Of a stretch of 64,000 bases of DNA, positions 50,820 to 59,935 are shown piece by piece (within the stretch, counting starts at the first letter, position 1; each line of letters opens with the position of its first letter). Below the pieces are notes generated by a model. The model had not been told where the DNA came from. It saw only the letters and a list, made by a program, of their open reading frames with translations, and made no database searches. Source of the DNA: Nocardia brasiliensis ATCC 700358 (lineage in GTDB: Bacteria; Actinomycetota; Actinomycetes; Mycobacteriales; Mycobacteriaceae); the NCBI RefSeq assembly GCF_000250675.2, contig NC_018681.1:3286001-3350000 (forward strand), written 5' to 3'. The position numbers and the translations under genes are program-made.

Positions 50820-51479
50820 TCAGAGCCAGATGGGGTCGCCGTAGGCGGTGGTGGTGTTGTCGGCGGTGGGGGTGGAGATGGTGGCGGTGGCGAAGGAGCG
50901 GAGCGAGACCGGGCCCATGCAGGCGTCGACCTTGACTTCGACCTGGTCCATGGCGATCGAGGCGCGGCCGGTGGCGAGTTGCTTGCGGCCGAATTCGACG
51001 GTGGCGATGGAGCCGGGTTTGAGGGTGGTGGACAGGTTGGGGGAGACCGAGGCGTTGACGCCGAGGCTGACGCTGGGCGGGTAGGAGATATTGAGGGAGG
51101 CGTTGGGGCCCACGGAGAACCCGAGGCTGGTGGTGAGTCCGGAGGAGACGTCGATCTGACAGCCGATCTGGTAGCCGAAGCTGACCTGCCCGGCGTTGAC
51201 GGGTTGGCTGCCGCTGCCGGTGATCTCGGCGACGGCTTTCAGCGAGACGAATCCCTCGCGGGTGAACATGGTGGCCGCGAGGTTGGGGTAGCGATCGAGG
51301 GTTTCGCCGGTTTTGGTGACGGTGAGCGTCCAGCCGTCGTCGGTGGTGACGACGCGGGACCGGTCGGTGACGGCGTCGGCCGCGGCGATCCCCTGTGCGC
51401 CTACGAGCAATCCGACTGCAACCGCACTCGTGCATGCCGCGGCGGCGGCGTGTCCGCGCCGGAAGGCAACCCTCTTCAT
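50820..51479 (-). CDS. MspA-family outer-membrane porin
   Basis: Protein of 219 residues from ATG 51479, AAGGATC upstream. Signal peptide (CTSAVAVGLLVGAQGIAAADA) and a beta-rich mature protein of about 185 residues. MspA-like features: DGWTLTVTKTGE near the mature N-terminus, GQVSFGYQIGCQIDVSSG, SVSLGVNASVSPNL-type strands, and the C-terminal TTTAYGDPIWL. The family forms octameric pores in the mycolic-acid outer membrane, so its presence supports a mycolata host. Confidence 0.85.
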   Translation of the reverse strand: MKRVAFRRGHAAAAACTSAVAVGLLVGAQGIAAADAVTDRSRVVTTDDGWTLTVTKTGETLDRYPNLAATMFTREGFVSLKAVAEITGSGSQPVNAGQVSFGYQIGCQIDVSSGLTTSLGFSVGPNASLNISYPPSVSLGVNASVSPNLSTTLKPGSIATVEFGRKQLATGRASIAMDQVEVKVDACMGPVSLRSFATATISTPTADNTTTAYGDPIWL

Positions 51480-51809
51480 AATCTTTTGATCCTTGTCGGG
51501 TCGTGTATTGGCTTCGAACCCGCAAAGATGGGTTCCCCTTCGAGGTAAAGGAAAACCTAATGGCAAACTTCTGGCAACCTTTCCCGAGTGGTGGCGTGTC
51601 GCCGTGATCGTCTGTTGACCTTTTCGATATCCGAGTCCCGCTGGCCGGAGTGGGTGGTCGAAAATTCAACCGCCGTTTTGTGGGGTACGTCACGCAATGC
51701 TCGTTATCCGCGTCGGACGTTCCGATCAGCGTGCGCCGGACCAGGGTCGACCGGAACCGGCTGCTCTACTATCTCTGGTTTCGTGCGGTGCGGCGGACGG
51801 GAGGCATGG
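51480..51809. promoter_or_regulatory. Divergent region between porin and PIG-L genes
   Basis: About 330 bases without a supported gene. TGGCAAACTT (51561-51570) is repeated as TGGCAACCTT (51572-51581), an 11-base step, 82 bases or more upstream of the porin start. This could be a tandem binding site. Nothing else recognised. Confidence 0.35.
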
Positions 51810-53603
51810 GTGGGGCGTGCAGCGGCAGGCTGTGGGGCACGGCTGAGCCGGCGTGCCGTGCTGGCCGCGGGAGTCGCCGCGACGTGGTTCGTCGCCGACG
51901 CGTCCGCCGCCGCGCCACGGCGTGCCGAGACCGATCCGGCGCACACCGACGTGCTGTTCATCGGCGCGCACCCGGACGACGAGTCGAGCAATCTGTCCAC
52001 CTTCGGGCGCTGGCGCGAAGAACTGGGCTGGCGCACCGGCGTCGTGACGATCACCCGGGGCGAGGGCGGCGGCAACGCGGCCGGCCTCGAGGAGGGGCCC
52101 GAACTGGGTCTGCTCCGGGAGATCGAGGAACGCCGGGCCACCGCGTCGGTCGGCATCGAGAACATCTACTACCTCGACAAGCCCGACTTCTGGTACACCC
52201 TCTCCGCTCCGCTGACCGCCCGCGTCTGGGGTGCCGAGGACACGCTGGCGCGCCTTGTGCGACTGGTTCGGTCGACCACCCCGCACACCATCGTGGTGAT
52301 GGACCCGCGCCCGTTCGATCAGCATGGTGGGCACCAGCTTTCGGCCCGCCTCGGCATCGAGGCGTTCCGCTCGGCCGGCGACCCGCGAGCCTTTCCGGGC
52401 CAGCTCGCCGACGAAGGACTGCGCGTGTGGCAGCCCCGGAGCTTGCTGGCGCAGAATTATGGATTCGACACACTGCTCGGGCCGGATGTGGCCGAGCGAC
52501 GGCAGATCGATCCGGCCAGCGGCCTGCCGGTCCTCGGCGTCTGGTCCGGTGGACTGTCGCGGGCGCACGACACCAGCTGGGCGCAGGTCGAACGCGATGC
52601 GGCACGTCGCTATCTGACGCAGGGTTTCGCCGCGTTGCCGCCGCGCGTGCCCGCGGATCCGCGGCAGCTCGGTTCGGATTGGTTCACGGTGCTCGCCGAG
52701 GACGGCCGTTTCGTCGAGGCGCCGGTGCTGCGGCAGACCGGACTGCGGCCGCTGTACGCCGAATTCCGCGACTGGGCCGAGCGAATCGGGTTGCCCTGGT
52801 TGGCCAATCGCGCCCAGCCCGGGTATCCGCCGAACCCGCGCACGGTGGTCCCCGCGGTGCCGGTCGCGCCCGTGCTCGACGGCGTCGAGGGCCCGGGCGA
52901 ATACCCGGGTCCGGCACTGCCGCTGGCGGTCTGGCAGGGCGGCGGCGACTGCACGGCGACGGCGAAACTGTCCAGGCACGCCGACGACCTGTACGTGCTG
53001 GTCGATGTCACCGACGACCGCAAGGGCGCGACGTTGGCCGCCGACGACGTCAAGCGGCACTGGCGCACCGACGCGGTAGAGATCGCGCTCGATCCCCGGG
53101 GCGACTCCGACGACACGTCGACCACGTTCAAAACCGGCATCCTGCCCTACACCGCGAGCGCGGGTGGCCCCGCGGCCGAGCGCGACGCCGACAACGATCA
53201 GGGCGCAGCGGGCGAGACGGCGCCGGGTATGCGGGTCGCCGCCCGGGTGAGCGAACCGTATCGCGGCTACACCGTCGAGGTGAAGATCCCGCTGGCCGAA
53301 CTTCCGGCCCCGGTCGATCCCGGCAGGTTCGCCGTGAACATCCTCGTCTACGACTCCGACACCGCGGACAAGACCGGGCATACGCGCTTGGCCTGGTCGC
53401 CGTTCGGCAGTCCGCAGGCCGACCCGTACGTGTGGGGGACCGCCGTGCTCGCCGATTATCAACCGCCCGAAGGATTTTCCGTGGTCGCGCAGCCGCCGGT
53501 GCTGCCGCGAACCGCCGCCCGCAGTGCGGATTCACCGGCCTCGGTGGCGCAGGCCGAGCGCATCGGGATACCGATCGCGGGAAACCCACGCACCAGCCGC
53601 TAG
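51810..53603 (+). CDS. Exported PIG-L/LmbE-family deacetylase with CBM9-like C-terminal domain
   Basis: Protein of 597 residues from GTG 51810, GGAGG five bases upstream. Tat-like signal RLSRRAVLAAGVAATWF. N-terminal PIG-L domain (about 45-310): zinc motif GAHPDDESS, RGEGGGNAAG, and later HGGH (DQHGGHQLSARLG). The C-terminal 200 residues resemble a family 9 carbohydrate-binding/DOMON-type domain: VAPVLDGVEG, then YVLVDVTDDRKG, DAVEIALDPRGD, YTVEVKIPLAEL. PIG-L enzymes remove N-acetyl groups from sugars, so an extracellular de-N-acetylase that grips its glycan is the natural reading. Confidence 0.8.
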   Translation: MGRAAAGCGARLSRRAVLAAGVAATWFVADASAAAPRRAETDPAHTDVLFIGAHPDDESSNLSTFGRWREELGWRTGVVTITRGEGGGNAAGLEEGPELGLLREIEERRATASVGIENIYYLDKPDFWYTLSAPLTARVWGAEDTLARLVRLVRSTTPHTIVVMDPRPFDQHGGHQLSARLGIEAFRSAGDPRAFPGQLADEGLRVWQPRSLLAQNYGFDTLLGPDVAERRQIDPASGLPVLGVWSGGLSRAHDTSWAQVERDAARRYLTQGFAALPPRVPADPRQLGSDWFTVLAEDGRFVEAPVLRQTGLRPLYAEFRDWAERIGLPWLANRAQPGYPPNPRTVVPAVPVAPVLDGVEGPGEYPGPALPLAVWQGGGDCTATAKLSRHADDLYVLVDVTDDRKGATLAADDVKRHWRTDAVEIALDPRGDSDDTSTTFKTGILPYTASAGGPAAERDADNDQGAAGETAPGMRVAARVSEPYRGYTVEVKIPLAELPAPVDPGRFAVNILVYDSDTADKTGHTRLAWSPFGSPQADPYVWGTAVLADYQPPEGFSVVAQPPVLPRTAARSADSPASVAQAERIGIPIAGNPRTSR

Positions 53604-53708
53604 GCCGCACCGGATCCGCGCTTTCCGTATCGCGTCGCCTCGGGACGCGGTAGACAGGATGTTCATCGCCCGCAATGGATGGCGACGTGCGCGAAGTGAG
53701 GAGTGCCG

Positions 53709-55169
53709 ATGGAACCTGTCGTCGCGGTGACCGGTGGCAAGATCAGCGGCCGGACTGTCAACGGGATCAGCGCTTTCCTGGGTGTGCCGTACGCGGCGCC
53801 GCCGGTCGGGGCGGCGCTGTTCCAGGCGCCGCAGCCGCCGGTGCCATGGGACGGGGTGCGGGCGGCGGTCGAATTCGGCGGCAGCTGCCCGCAGGCGCCG
53901 TACCCGCCGGCGCTCGCCGCGATCTTCGGCGTCCAGACGGTGCCGGGCGCGGAGGCGCTCAATGTCAATGTCTGGACACCGGATCCGGGCGGGTCCGGAC
54001 TGCCGGTCATGGTGTGGATCCACGGCGGTGCGTTCACCCGTGGCTCGAATGCGTTGCCCGCCTACGACGGTTCCGCGTTCGCGCGCGACGGTGTGGTGCT
54101 GGTGTCGCTCAACTACCGGCTCGGCGCAGCGGGTTTCGCGGTGCTCGACGGTGCCCCGTCCAATCGTGGTCTGCTGGACCAGCAGTACGCGCTCGCGTGG
54201 GTGCAGGAGAACATTCGCGGGTTCGGCGGCGATCCGGACAACGTGACGGTCTTCGGCGAATCGGCCGGCGCGATGAGCATCGCCGCGCTGCTCGCCGCAC
54301 CCAGTTCGGCGGGACTGTTCGCCAAGGCGATCATGCAGAGCGGCAACGGCGAGGTCGTGGCGTCCGAGGCCGACGCGCGCAAGGTGTCCGCCGAGATCGC
54401 CGCGACGCTCGCGATCGCGCCCACCGCGGCGGACTTCGCGGCGGTGCCGCCGGAAGCTTTGCTCGCCGCGCAGGAGAAGACGGTCGCGGACCTGATCGCG
54501 GATACCGATCCGGCGCGCTGGGGCGCGTCGGTGATCACCGGCGGACTCGCCTCGATGAGCCTGTTTCCGGTGCTGGACGGCGTCGTGCTGCACGAGCGGC
54601 CGATCGACGCGATCGCCGCCGGGTCGGCCCGCGGGATCCCGCTGCTCATCGGGCACACCAGCGAGGAATTCCGGCTCTTCATCGTCCCGACCGGCGTCGC
54701 CGCCGCGCTGACCATGGATGCGCTGCCTTTCGTGCTGGCGCGGTATCAACTCGACGCGTCCTGCCTCGAGCCGTATATCGCGCAACAGCCCCGGGCTTCG
54801 GCGGGCGACCTGCTGGCCGCGGTTCTCACCGATCACGCGTTTCGTTTCCCGGCAAGGCAATTGGCGCACGCCCAGGCGGCTACCGGCACGCCGGTCTTCG
54901 CCTTCGAATTCGCTTGGCGCCGAGTCGATCAGGATTTCGGCGCGTTCCATGCGCTGGAACTCCCGTTCGTGTTCGACACGCTGGCCGCGGTGCCCGCGCT
55001 GGTCGGGCCGGATCCCGCGCAGTCGGTCGCGGACGAGATGCACGCCGCCTGGGTCGCTTTCGCGCGCACCGGCGACCCGGGCTGGCCGCAGGACAGTGCC
55101 GAACACCCGTCGGTGCGGGTGTTCGACGCACCGGCGCATCCTGCGAGCGGGGTCCCGGTCAGTCCGTGA
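53709..55169 (+). CDS. Type B carboxylesterase
   Basis: Protein of 486 residues from ATG 53709 (GAGGAG five bases upstream; GTG 53703 lies in the ribosome-binding site). Carboxylesterase/cholinesterase family: GGKISGRTVNGISAFLGVPYA, oxyanion hole in WIHGGAFTRGS, nucleophile Ser in FGESAGAMS, Glu in GHTSEEFRLF, and His in GAFHALELPF. No signal peptide. Slightly shorter than typical (about 500). Its end overlaps the convergent LLM gene by 11 bases. Substrate unknown. Confidence 0.88.
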   Translation: MEPVVAVTGGKISGRTVNGISAFLGVPYAAPPVGAALFQAPQPPVPWDGVRAAVEFGGSCPQAPYPPALAAIFGVQTVPGAEALNVNVWTPDPGGSGLPVMVWIHGGAFTRGSNALPAYDGSAFARDGVVLVSLNYRLGAAGFAVLDGAPSNRGLLDQQYALAWVQENIRGFGGDPDNVTVFGESAGAMSIAALLAAPSSAGLFAKAIMQSGNGEVVASEADARKVSAEIAATLAIAPTAADFAAVPPEALLAAQEKTVADLIADTDPARWGASVITGGLASMSLFPVLDGVVLHERPIDAIAAGSARGIPLLIGHTSEEFRLFIVPTGVAAALTMDALPFVLARYQLDASCLEPYIAQQPRASAGDLLAAVLTDHAFRFPARQLAHAQAATGTPVFAFEFAWRRVDQDFGAFHALELPFVFDTLAAVPALVGPDPAQSVADEMHAAWVAFARTGDPGWPQDSAEHPSVRVFDAPAHPASGVPVSP

Positions 55170-56190
55170 GGCGAGAAGCGAGCGCGAGCAAGGTCCGCAA
55201 GGTGGCGAGTTGCTGTGCGTAGTCGCCGTCGAGTTTGGCCAGCAGGCTGGTGATTCCGGCGGACCGGTAGCGCCGCAGCCGTTCGGTGATGTCAGCGGGG
55301 GTGCCGATGAGGTTGGTCAGGGCGCCGAGTTCGCGGGGCACCGCGCGCCGGGCGGCGTCCTTGTCACCGGCCTGCCAGAGCCGGGCGACCTGCTCGATCT
55401 CCTTGCCGAAGCCGAGCCGGGCGAAGGCGTCGTTGTAGAAGTTCCGGCCGCCGACGCCCATCGCGCCGATGGTGAACGCGTAACCCTCGGCGTGCTTGTC
55501 GATCATGCGCGTGCTCGCCTGCTCGTCCCCGGTGATCTCGACCGCGACCGGCGCCACCAGATCCAGTTCGGCCAGTTCGCGCCCGCCGCGAATCGCGCCC
55601 TCGCGCAACGGATCCAGGAACACCTCGGCGGCTTCGGGAATGAAGGCGTTGCCGAGCCAGCCGTCGGCCAGCTCGCCGGTCAGTCGCAGGTTCTGCGGTC
55701 CCATGGCCGCGTTGTAGATCGGCACGTGCGCCGGGCGGACCATGGGCTGCAACGCTCGACCCGGCCCGTCCGGCAACGGCAGCGGGTAGATCTCGCCGGG
55801 GTGCGCGAGCCGTTCGCCCCGGCTCACCGTCCGGATGATCTCGATGGTCTCGCGAGTGGTACGTACGGGGCGGCGGAACCGGACGCCGTGCCACCCCTCC
55901 ATCACCCGCGGTCCGGAGACGCCGATGCCGAGATCGAACCGGCCACCGGAGAGCTCGTGCAGGCTGAGTGCGGACGTCGCCAGGAGCGCGGGGCTGCGCG
56001 ACCCGAGCTGCACGACGAACGTGCCCAGCCGGATCGAGGAGGTGCGGGCCGCGAGGTAGGCCAACCCGGTCAACGCGTCGTAGCTCCATACCTCCGCGAC
56101 CCACAGTGACGAGGCCCCCGCCGCCTCCGCCGCGACCGCGAACTCGACCGCACCGGGTAACCGCGGTTCGATCAGCACCCCGATACGCAC
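55159..56190 (-). CDS. LLM-class F420-dependent oxidoreductase
   Basis: Protein of 343 residues, GTG 56190 preceded by GAGGAGG. Features: MRIGVLIEP, SLWVAEVWSYDALT, TSSIRLGTFVVQLGSRSP, GRFDLGIGVSGPRVMEGWHG, PIYNAAMGPQNLRLTGELADGW. The RLGTFVVQ...RSPALLA part is typical of F420-dependent enzymes of mycobacteria and nocardiae. Substrate unknown. Confidence 0.83.
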   Translation of the reverse strand: MRIGVLIEPRLPGAVEFAVAAEAAGASSLWVAEVWSYDALTGLAYLAARTSSIRLGTFVVQLGSRSPALLATSALSLHELSGGRFDLGIGVSGPRVMEGWHGVRFRRPVRTTRETIEIIRTVSRGERLAHPGEIYPLPLPDGPGRALQPMVRPAHVPIYNAAMGPQNLRLTGELADGWLGNAFIPEAAEVFLDPLREGAIRGGRELAELDLVAPVAVEITGDEQASTRMIDKHAEGYAFTIGAMGVGGRNFYNDAFARLGFGKEIEQVARLWQAGDKDAARRAVPRELGALTNLIGTPADITERLRRYRSAGITSLLAKLDGDYAQQLATLRTLLALASRLTD

Positions 56191-56290
56191 TGTGCCTCCT
56201 CGGCCTGGTGGACCGGAGCCCGGTCCCTCCTCTATGTTCTATGCAATAGCGTATAAGGCAGCCGGCGCGGAGCAGGCGGGAAGGGGTGCG

Positions 56291-56782
56291 GTGCGGTATC
56301 GCGACTGTCCCACTATCGAAGTGGCGGAACGGATTTCCTGCGACGCCGCGACGGCGTGGGACCTGGTCACCGACATCGAGCTGCCGGTGCGCTGCTCTCC
56401 CGAGCTGGAGGCGGTGAGCTGGGAAGGCGACGCCGACCGGGTCGCCCTCGGCGCGCGGTTCCGCGGACACAGCCGGCATCCCGCGCTCGGGGCCTGGGAA
56501 ACCGTGTGCGAGGTCGTCGAGGTCGAACCCGAGCGCCGCTGGGTGTGGAACGTGGTCGGTGCCGACGGCGTCAGTGCCACCTGGGGTTTCGAAATCGACC
56601 AAGCGCGCGAAGGCGTGATCGTGCGGCAGTGGGCGCGGATGGGGCCCGCGCCGTCCGGGCTGGTCGTGGCGATCACGGCCACGCCGCAGCTCGAGGGGCG
56701 CATCGTCGCGCGCCGGCTGGAGGAGTGGTCGGCGGGCATGCGTGCCAACCTGGCGGAGATTCAGGCCCGCGCGCAGCAGTGA
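56291..56782 (+). CDS. SRPBCC-fold protein (polyketide cyclase/dehydrase or lipid-binding type)
   Basis: Protein of 163 residues from GTG 56291, AAGGGG upstream; the frame stays open to 56192. START/Bet v1-like fold: IEVAERISCDAATAWDLVTDIELPVRCSPELEAVSW at the N-terminus (landmark VSWEGD), a central WVWNVVGADG strand, and a long C-terminal helix RLEEWSAGMRANLAEI. Such proteins bind hydrophobic ligands in a deep cavity. Divergent from the LLM gene, which may be functionally linked. Confidence 0.75.
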   Translation: MRYRDCPTIEVAERISCDAATAWDLVTDIELPVRCSPELEAVSWEGDADRVALGARFRGHSRHPALGAWETVCEVVEVEPERRWVWNVVGADGVSATWGFEIDQAREGVIVRQWARMGPAPSGLVVAITATPQLEGRIVARRLEEWSAGMRANLAEIQARAQQ

Positions 56783-56793
56783 GCGCGCTGCGC

Positions 56794-58131
56794 TCAGCGT
56801 GACCGGCTCGAGAGCGGAGCGGGCGTGCCTCCCTCGACCAGCCGGAACACCCGCTCCAGCGCCATCCGTCCGGCCGCGATCTGCTCGGTCGCCTTGTCCT
56901 GCAAACGATCACGCAATGCGGGCGCTGCCGTCCACAGCTCCCGGACGGCGTCGGTCAGCTGCTGCTCGAAGGCACCGTCGTCGAGCCGGACGATGCGCAA
57001 GCCGGTGCCGAACATGCCCGCCAGGCCGTGGAACTTGTCGTCGTAGTACTGCGACGCAGAGAGGGCGACCGCCGGAATTCCCTGGGACAGCGCGAAAACC
57101 GCGAGATGATAGGTACTGGTCACCAGGACGCGGCACCCGGAGACCTGGCGCACGACATCAGCAGCCGTCCCGGCTCGGCGCACCGCGGAACGGACGTGAC
57201 CGGCGCCGGTGAGCAGCGGCAGCGTAGCGCGACGGTCCTCGGAGTCGTACTCGCTGACGATCAACGGCGCCAGTGCCGCATCGAATTCTGTTGCACAAGA
57301 ATGCAACACGGTTGCGAGCACGGCCCGGGCACCGTCGCCCACCCGCGAGTAGTCCGCGATCCGCAGGCACACACCGAGATCGGTGCCGAGTCCGGCCCGG
57401 CGCAGCTCGTAGCCGAATTCGACTGCGTCGTCACCGGTTACCAGGATGCGCCCGGGGGAGACGCCGAGATCGGCGAGCAGGCCGGGTCCGCGCCGGCCCT
57501 CGCGCAGTGCGATGACGTCGACGCCGGGCAGGACCGCGGCCGCGTGCTTGCGCAGCCCCGCATCCCGCATCGGACCGATGCCCTGACCGAGCATGACGGT
57601 GGGAATGCCCAGGGCGGCAGCCTGTTCCAGCAGATCGAGGGCGCGGTGGGCTTGGTACCGGTCGACATCGGTCAGGTAGCCGCCGCCCTGCGCGATCACC
57701 AGGGACGCGTCGGCAAGTGCCGCCGGACGTTGCGCCGCCGCGCGATCCGGCGCAGGGGCGTTGCCGCCGGACGGCCGGATCCTCGTCTTCGCCGCCGCGC
57801 GGATTCGGCGCAGCCGCTCTTTCGGCACGTCCGACGTCGCTCGCCAGTGCAGTGCGGCGGGGCCGATCATCTTCGTGCCGGCTACTCGGGTGGCCTCGCT
57901 CGCCGAACCCGAACGCGCCCAATGCCCGCCGGACGCCGCGCACACCGGTTCCGCCTCGGGCAGCAGCGCCCGCAGCACCCGCGGCTGGTCGGTCAGCATC
58001 CCGATGCGCGCGTCCGGCCAGCGTTCCCGCAGCCGCCGCACGGTGATCGCCATCATCGCGAGATCGCCGCGGTTGCGCAGGGCGTACTCGCCGTTCTCGA
58101 CCAGCACCCGGATCGGGTCGCCGCCCGGCAC
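56794..58131 (-). CDS. Polysaccharide pyruvyl transferase-family protein
   Basis: Protein of 445 residues from GTG 58131, two bases after the stop of the upstream sugar transferase gene. Family PF04230 features: NGEYALRNRGDLAMMA near the N-terminus, LVIAQGGGYLTD, VMLGQGIGPM, VDVIALREGRRGPGLLADLG, VTGDDAVEF, and CRVLVTSTYHLAVFALSQGIPAVALS. The family adds ketal pyruvate from PEP to sugars in surface polysaccharides; some members are glycosyltransferase-like. A translational unit with the polyprenyl-phosphate sugar transferase. Confidence 0.8.
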   Translation of the reverse strand: MPGGDPIRVLVENGEYALRNRGDLAMMAITVRRLRERWPDARIGMLTDQPRVLRALLPEAEPVCAASGGHWARSGSASEATRVAGTKMIGPAALHWRATSDVPKERLRRIRAAAKTRIRPSGGNAPAPDRAAAQRPAALADASLVIAQGGGYLTDVDRYQAHRALDLLEQAAALGIPTVMLGQGIGPMRDAGLRKHAAAVLPGVDVIALREGRRGPGLLADLGVSPGRILVTGDDAVEFGYELRRAGLGTDLGVCLRIADYSRVGDGARAVLATVLHSCATEFDAALAPLIVSEYDSEDRRATLPLLTGAGHVRSAVRRAGTAADVVRQVSGCRVLVTSTYHLAVFALSQGIPAVALSASQYYDDKFHGLAGMFGTGLRIVRLDDGAFEQQLTDAVRELWTAAPALRDRLQDKATEQIAAGRMALERVFRLVEGGTPAPLSSRSR

Positions 58132-58133
58132 GG

Positions 58134-59426
58134 TCAGTACGCTCCGTCGCCGCTGGCCACGGTGCCGATCGTGCTGGCGAGGATCATCAGGTCGAGCCGC
58201 ATCGACCAGTTGTCGACGTAGCTGACGTCCAACCGCATGGATTGCTCGAGCGAGAGATCGGACCGCCCGCTCACCTGCCACAGCCCCGTGATCCCGGGCT
58301 TGACCAGGAGCCTGCGCCGCATCGTGTCGTCGTAGGCGTCGACCTCGCGCTGCACCTGCGGGCGCGGGCCGACCACGCTCATCTCCCGCCGCAGGACATT
58401 GAGGAACTGCGGCAACTCGTCGAGGCTGTACTTGCGGAGTATCCGGCCGACCGGTGTCACGCGCGGATCGTGTTCGAGCTTGAAGAACACCGGGTTGCCG
58501 CCCGCCTCGTCGATCAGCGCCCCCACGTGGTCGTCGGCGTCGAGGTACATGCTCCGGAACTTGATCATCGCGAAAGGCTTGCCGTGCATGCCGATCCGTT
58601 CGGAACGGTAGAAGACCGGGCCCGGGCTGGTGAGTTTGATCAGCAGCGCGATGACGAGCAGCGTCGGCGCGGTCGCCAGCAGTGCCAGGGACGCGAAGCA
58701 CAGGTCGAAGACGGCCTTGGATCGCGATCTGGCCAGGGGATGGCGGGGTTTCGCGATATGCAGGACCGTCATGTTCGACACCGAGTGCCTGGTCACCCGG
58801 CCCGCGGCGACGTCGATCAAGCCGGTCGCCAGCAGCAGTTCGGCGCCGAGCGCTTCGAGATCCCAAGCGAGCCTGCGGAATTCGTCGGGCGCGCAGACAT
58901 CGCCCCCGGTCAGCACGACGGCATCGGCGCGGGTCCGATAGGCCGCCTCGGTCACCGATCGGAGGTCGCCGACGATCGGCGCCTGCAGGCCGGCGGCGCC
59001 GGTGCCGTGGGAACAGGCGCAGACCGGTGAGGGGGTACACACGCCGATCACCCGGTAGTTGGCGGCCGGATCGGCGGTGAAGGCTGCGCTGACCGCCTGT
59101 GCGGCTGCGGCATTGCCGACCACGAGGACGGACGTGGGGTGTGGCCGATCGGTGCCGGCGCGTTCGGCGCGGCGGCGCAACAGTGCCCGGCTGCCCAGCA
59201 GGCCGAGGATGCCGACCGGCAGCGCAAGCGCCAGCAAGTCGCGGGTGGTATCGAGCGGTAACACCAGTGCGGCGAGCGCGACCAAGGCGAACAGGTAGAG
59301 CGACGCAGTGCAGACGGCCGCGAACTCTGTTGTGCCCGAGGCTCGGACCCGGCCGGCGCGCAGTCCTCGCCGCGCGGCCGAAGGCGGATCGGCAGCAACC
59401 CCTGACCCGCACATATCTAAACGCAT
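58134..59426 (-). CDS. Polyprenyl-phosphate sugar-1-phosphate transferase (WcaJ-type, exopolysaccharide initiation)
   Basis: Protein of 430 residues from ATG 59426. N-terminal membrane pair and nucleotide-binding-like region (VLVVGNAAAAQAVSAAF), then the catalytic bacterial sugar transferase domain: KAVFDLCFASLALL membrane hairpin, KLTSPGPVFYRSERIG, KFRSMYLDADD, LRKYSLDELPQFLNVL, SVVGPRP, LLVKPGITGLWQVSGRS, and SYVDNWS. It transfers a sugar-1-phosphate to undecaprenyl phosphate, the first step of repeat-unit assembly. The N-terminal membrane part is shorter than in E. coli WcaJ. Confidence 0.88.
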   Translation of the reverse strand: MRLDMCGSGVAADPPSAARRGLRAGRVRASGTTEFAAVCTASLYLFALVALAALVLPLDTTRDLLALALPVGILGLLGSRALLRRRAERAGTDRPHPTSVLVVGNAAAAQAVSAAFTADPAANYRVIGVCTPSPVCACSHGTGAAGLQAPIVGDLRSVTEAAYRTRADAVVLTGGDVCAPDEFRRLAWDLEALGAELLLATGLIDVAAGRVTRHSVSNMTVLHIAKPRHPLARSRSKAVFDLCFASLALLATAPTLLVIALLIKLTSPGPVFYRSERIGMHGKPFAMIKFRSMYLDADDHVGALIDEAGGNPVFFKLEHDPRVTPVGRILRKYSLDELPQFLNVLRREMSVVGPRPQVQREVDAYDDTMRRRLLVKPGITGLWQVSGRSDLSLEQSMRLDVSYVDNWSMRLDLMILASTIGTVASGDGAY

Positions 59427-59935
59427 GGAGACGTTCCTATTTCATCGACGAGCGTGGCGATAAACGCTGAAGCGATTCCCCGGAAACCGCCGGGGAATTG
59501 CTTCCGAACAGAACCGCGAAGCGAGTGTTGCAGATCGATCGCTGGATGAGAACGGGCGCACAATCCAGTGCGACGCACATCACAGAGAGAGATGATAGCT
59601 ATATCTTTGCGAAATCTCGCTGGCCATTGGTTTATGGGTGTAGTGAAGCTGTGACTATTGAAGCGTTGATTTCAGGTGGAGCTTAACGGGGCGGAGTGGT
59701 TCGCGCCCCGCTGCTACTGTCAGTTCTAGCAGGTGTGAAAGGTTCCTATTGCCTGCTGGTTTCGATGAGGTTATGGTTGCGCCGAGCTCGCGTGGTGTGC
59801 AGAAGCCCAAAAAAGCGCGATCTTTGCTGTGAGTATGCTAGCTCGGGGAGAATGGCGGTTATTGGTATTGTTCCACCCGATTTGTTGTGGCGTTGCCGCC
59901 GCTTCAGGCGCTGGTCGATCCGAGTGGGAGCATGC
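59427..59935. promoter_or_regulatory. Lower-GC divergent region of the surface-glycan locus
   Basis: About 510 bases between two divergent operons with clearly more A+T than the rest of the window, mainly at 59560-59900. It holds an ATAGCTAT palindrome (59595-59602) and a hairpin (separate entry). Short open frames occur, but none with a convincing ribosome-binding site and protein. Probably an extended promoter, possibly a target for an Lsr2-like AT-binding protein (inference). Confidence 0.5.
59475..59498. repeat. Nine-base-pair inverted repeat in the glycan promoter region
   Basis: ATTCCCCGG (59475-59483), loop AAACCG, CCGGGGAAT (59490-59498). It lies 49 bases upstream of the sugar transferase start, where it cannot end either divergent gene, so an operator or leader structure is more likely than a terminator. 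Confidence 0.45.

Noticed and set aside
53532..55139. Long antisense frame opposite the carboxylesterase
   Set aside because: No motif, and the opposite strand has a complete esterase with catalytic triad.
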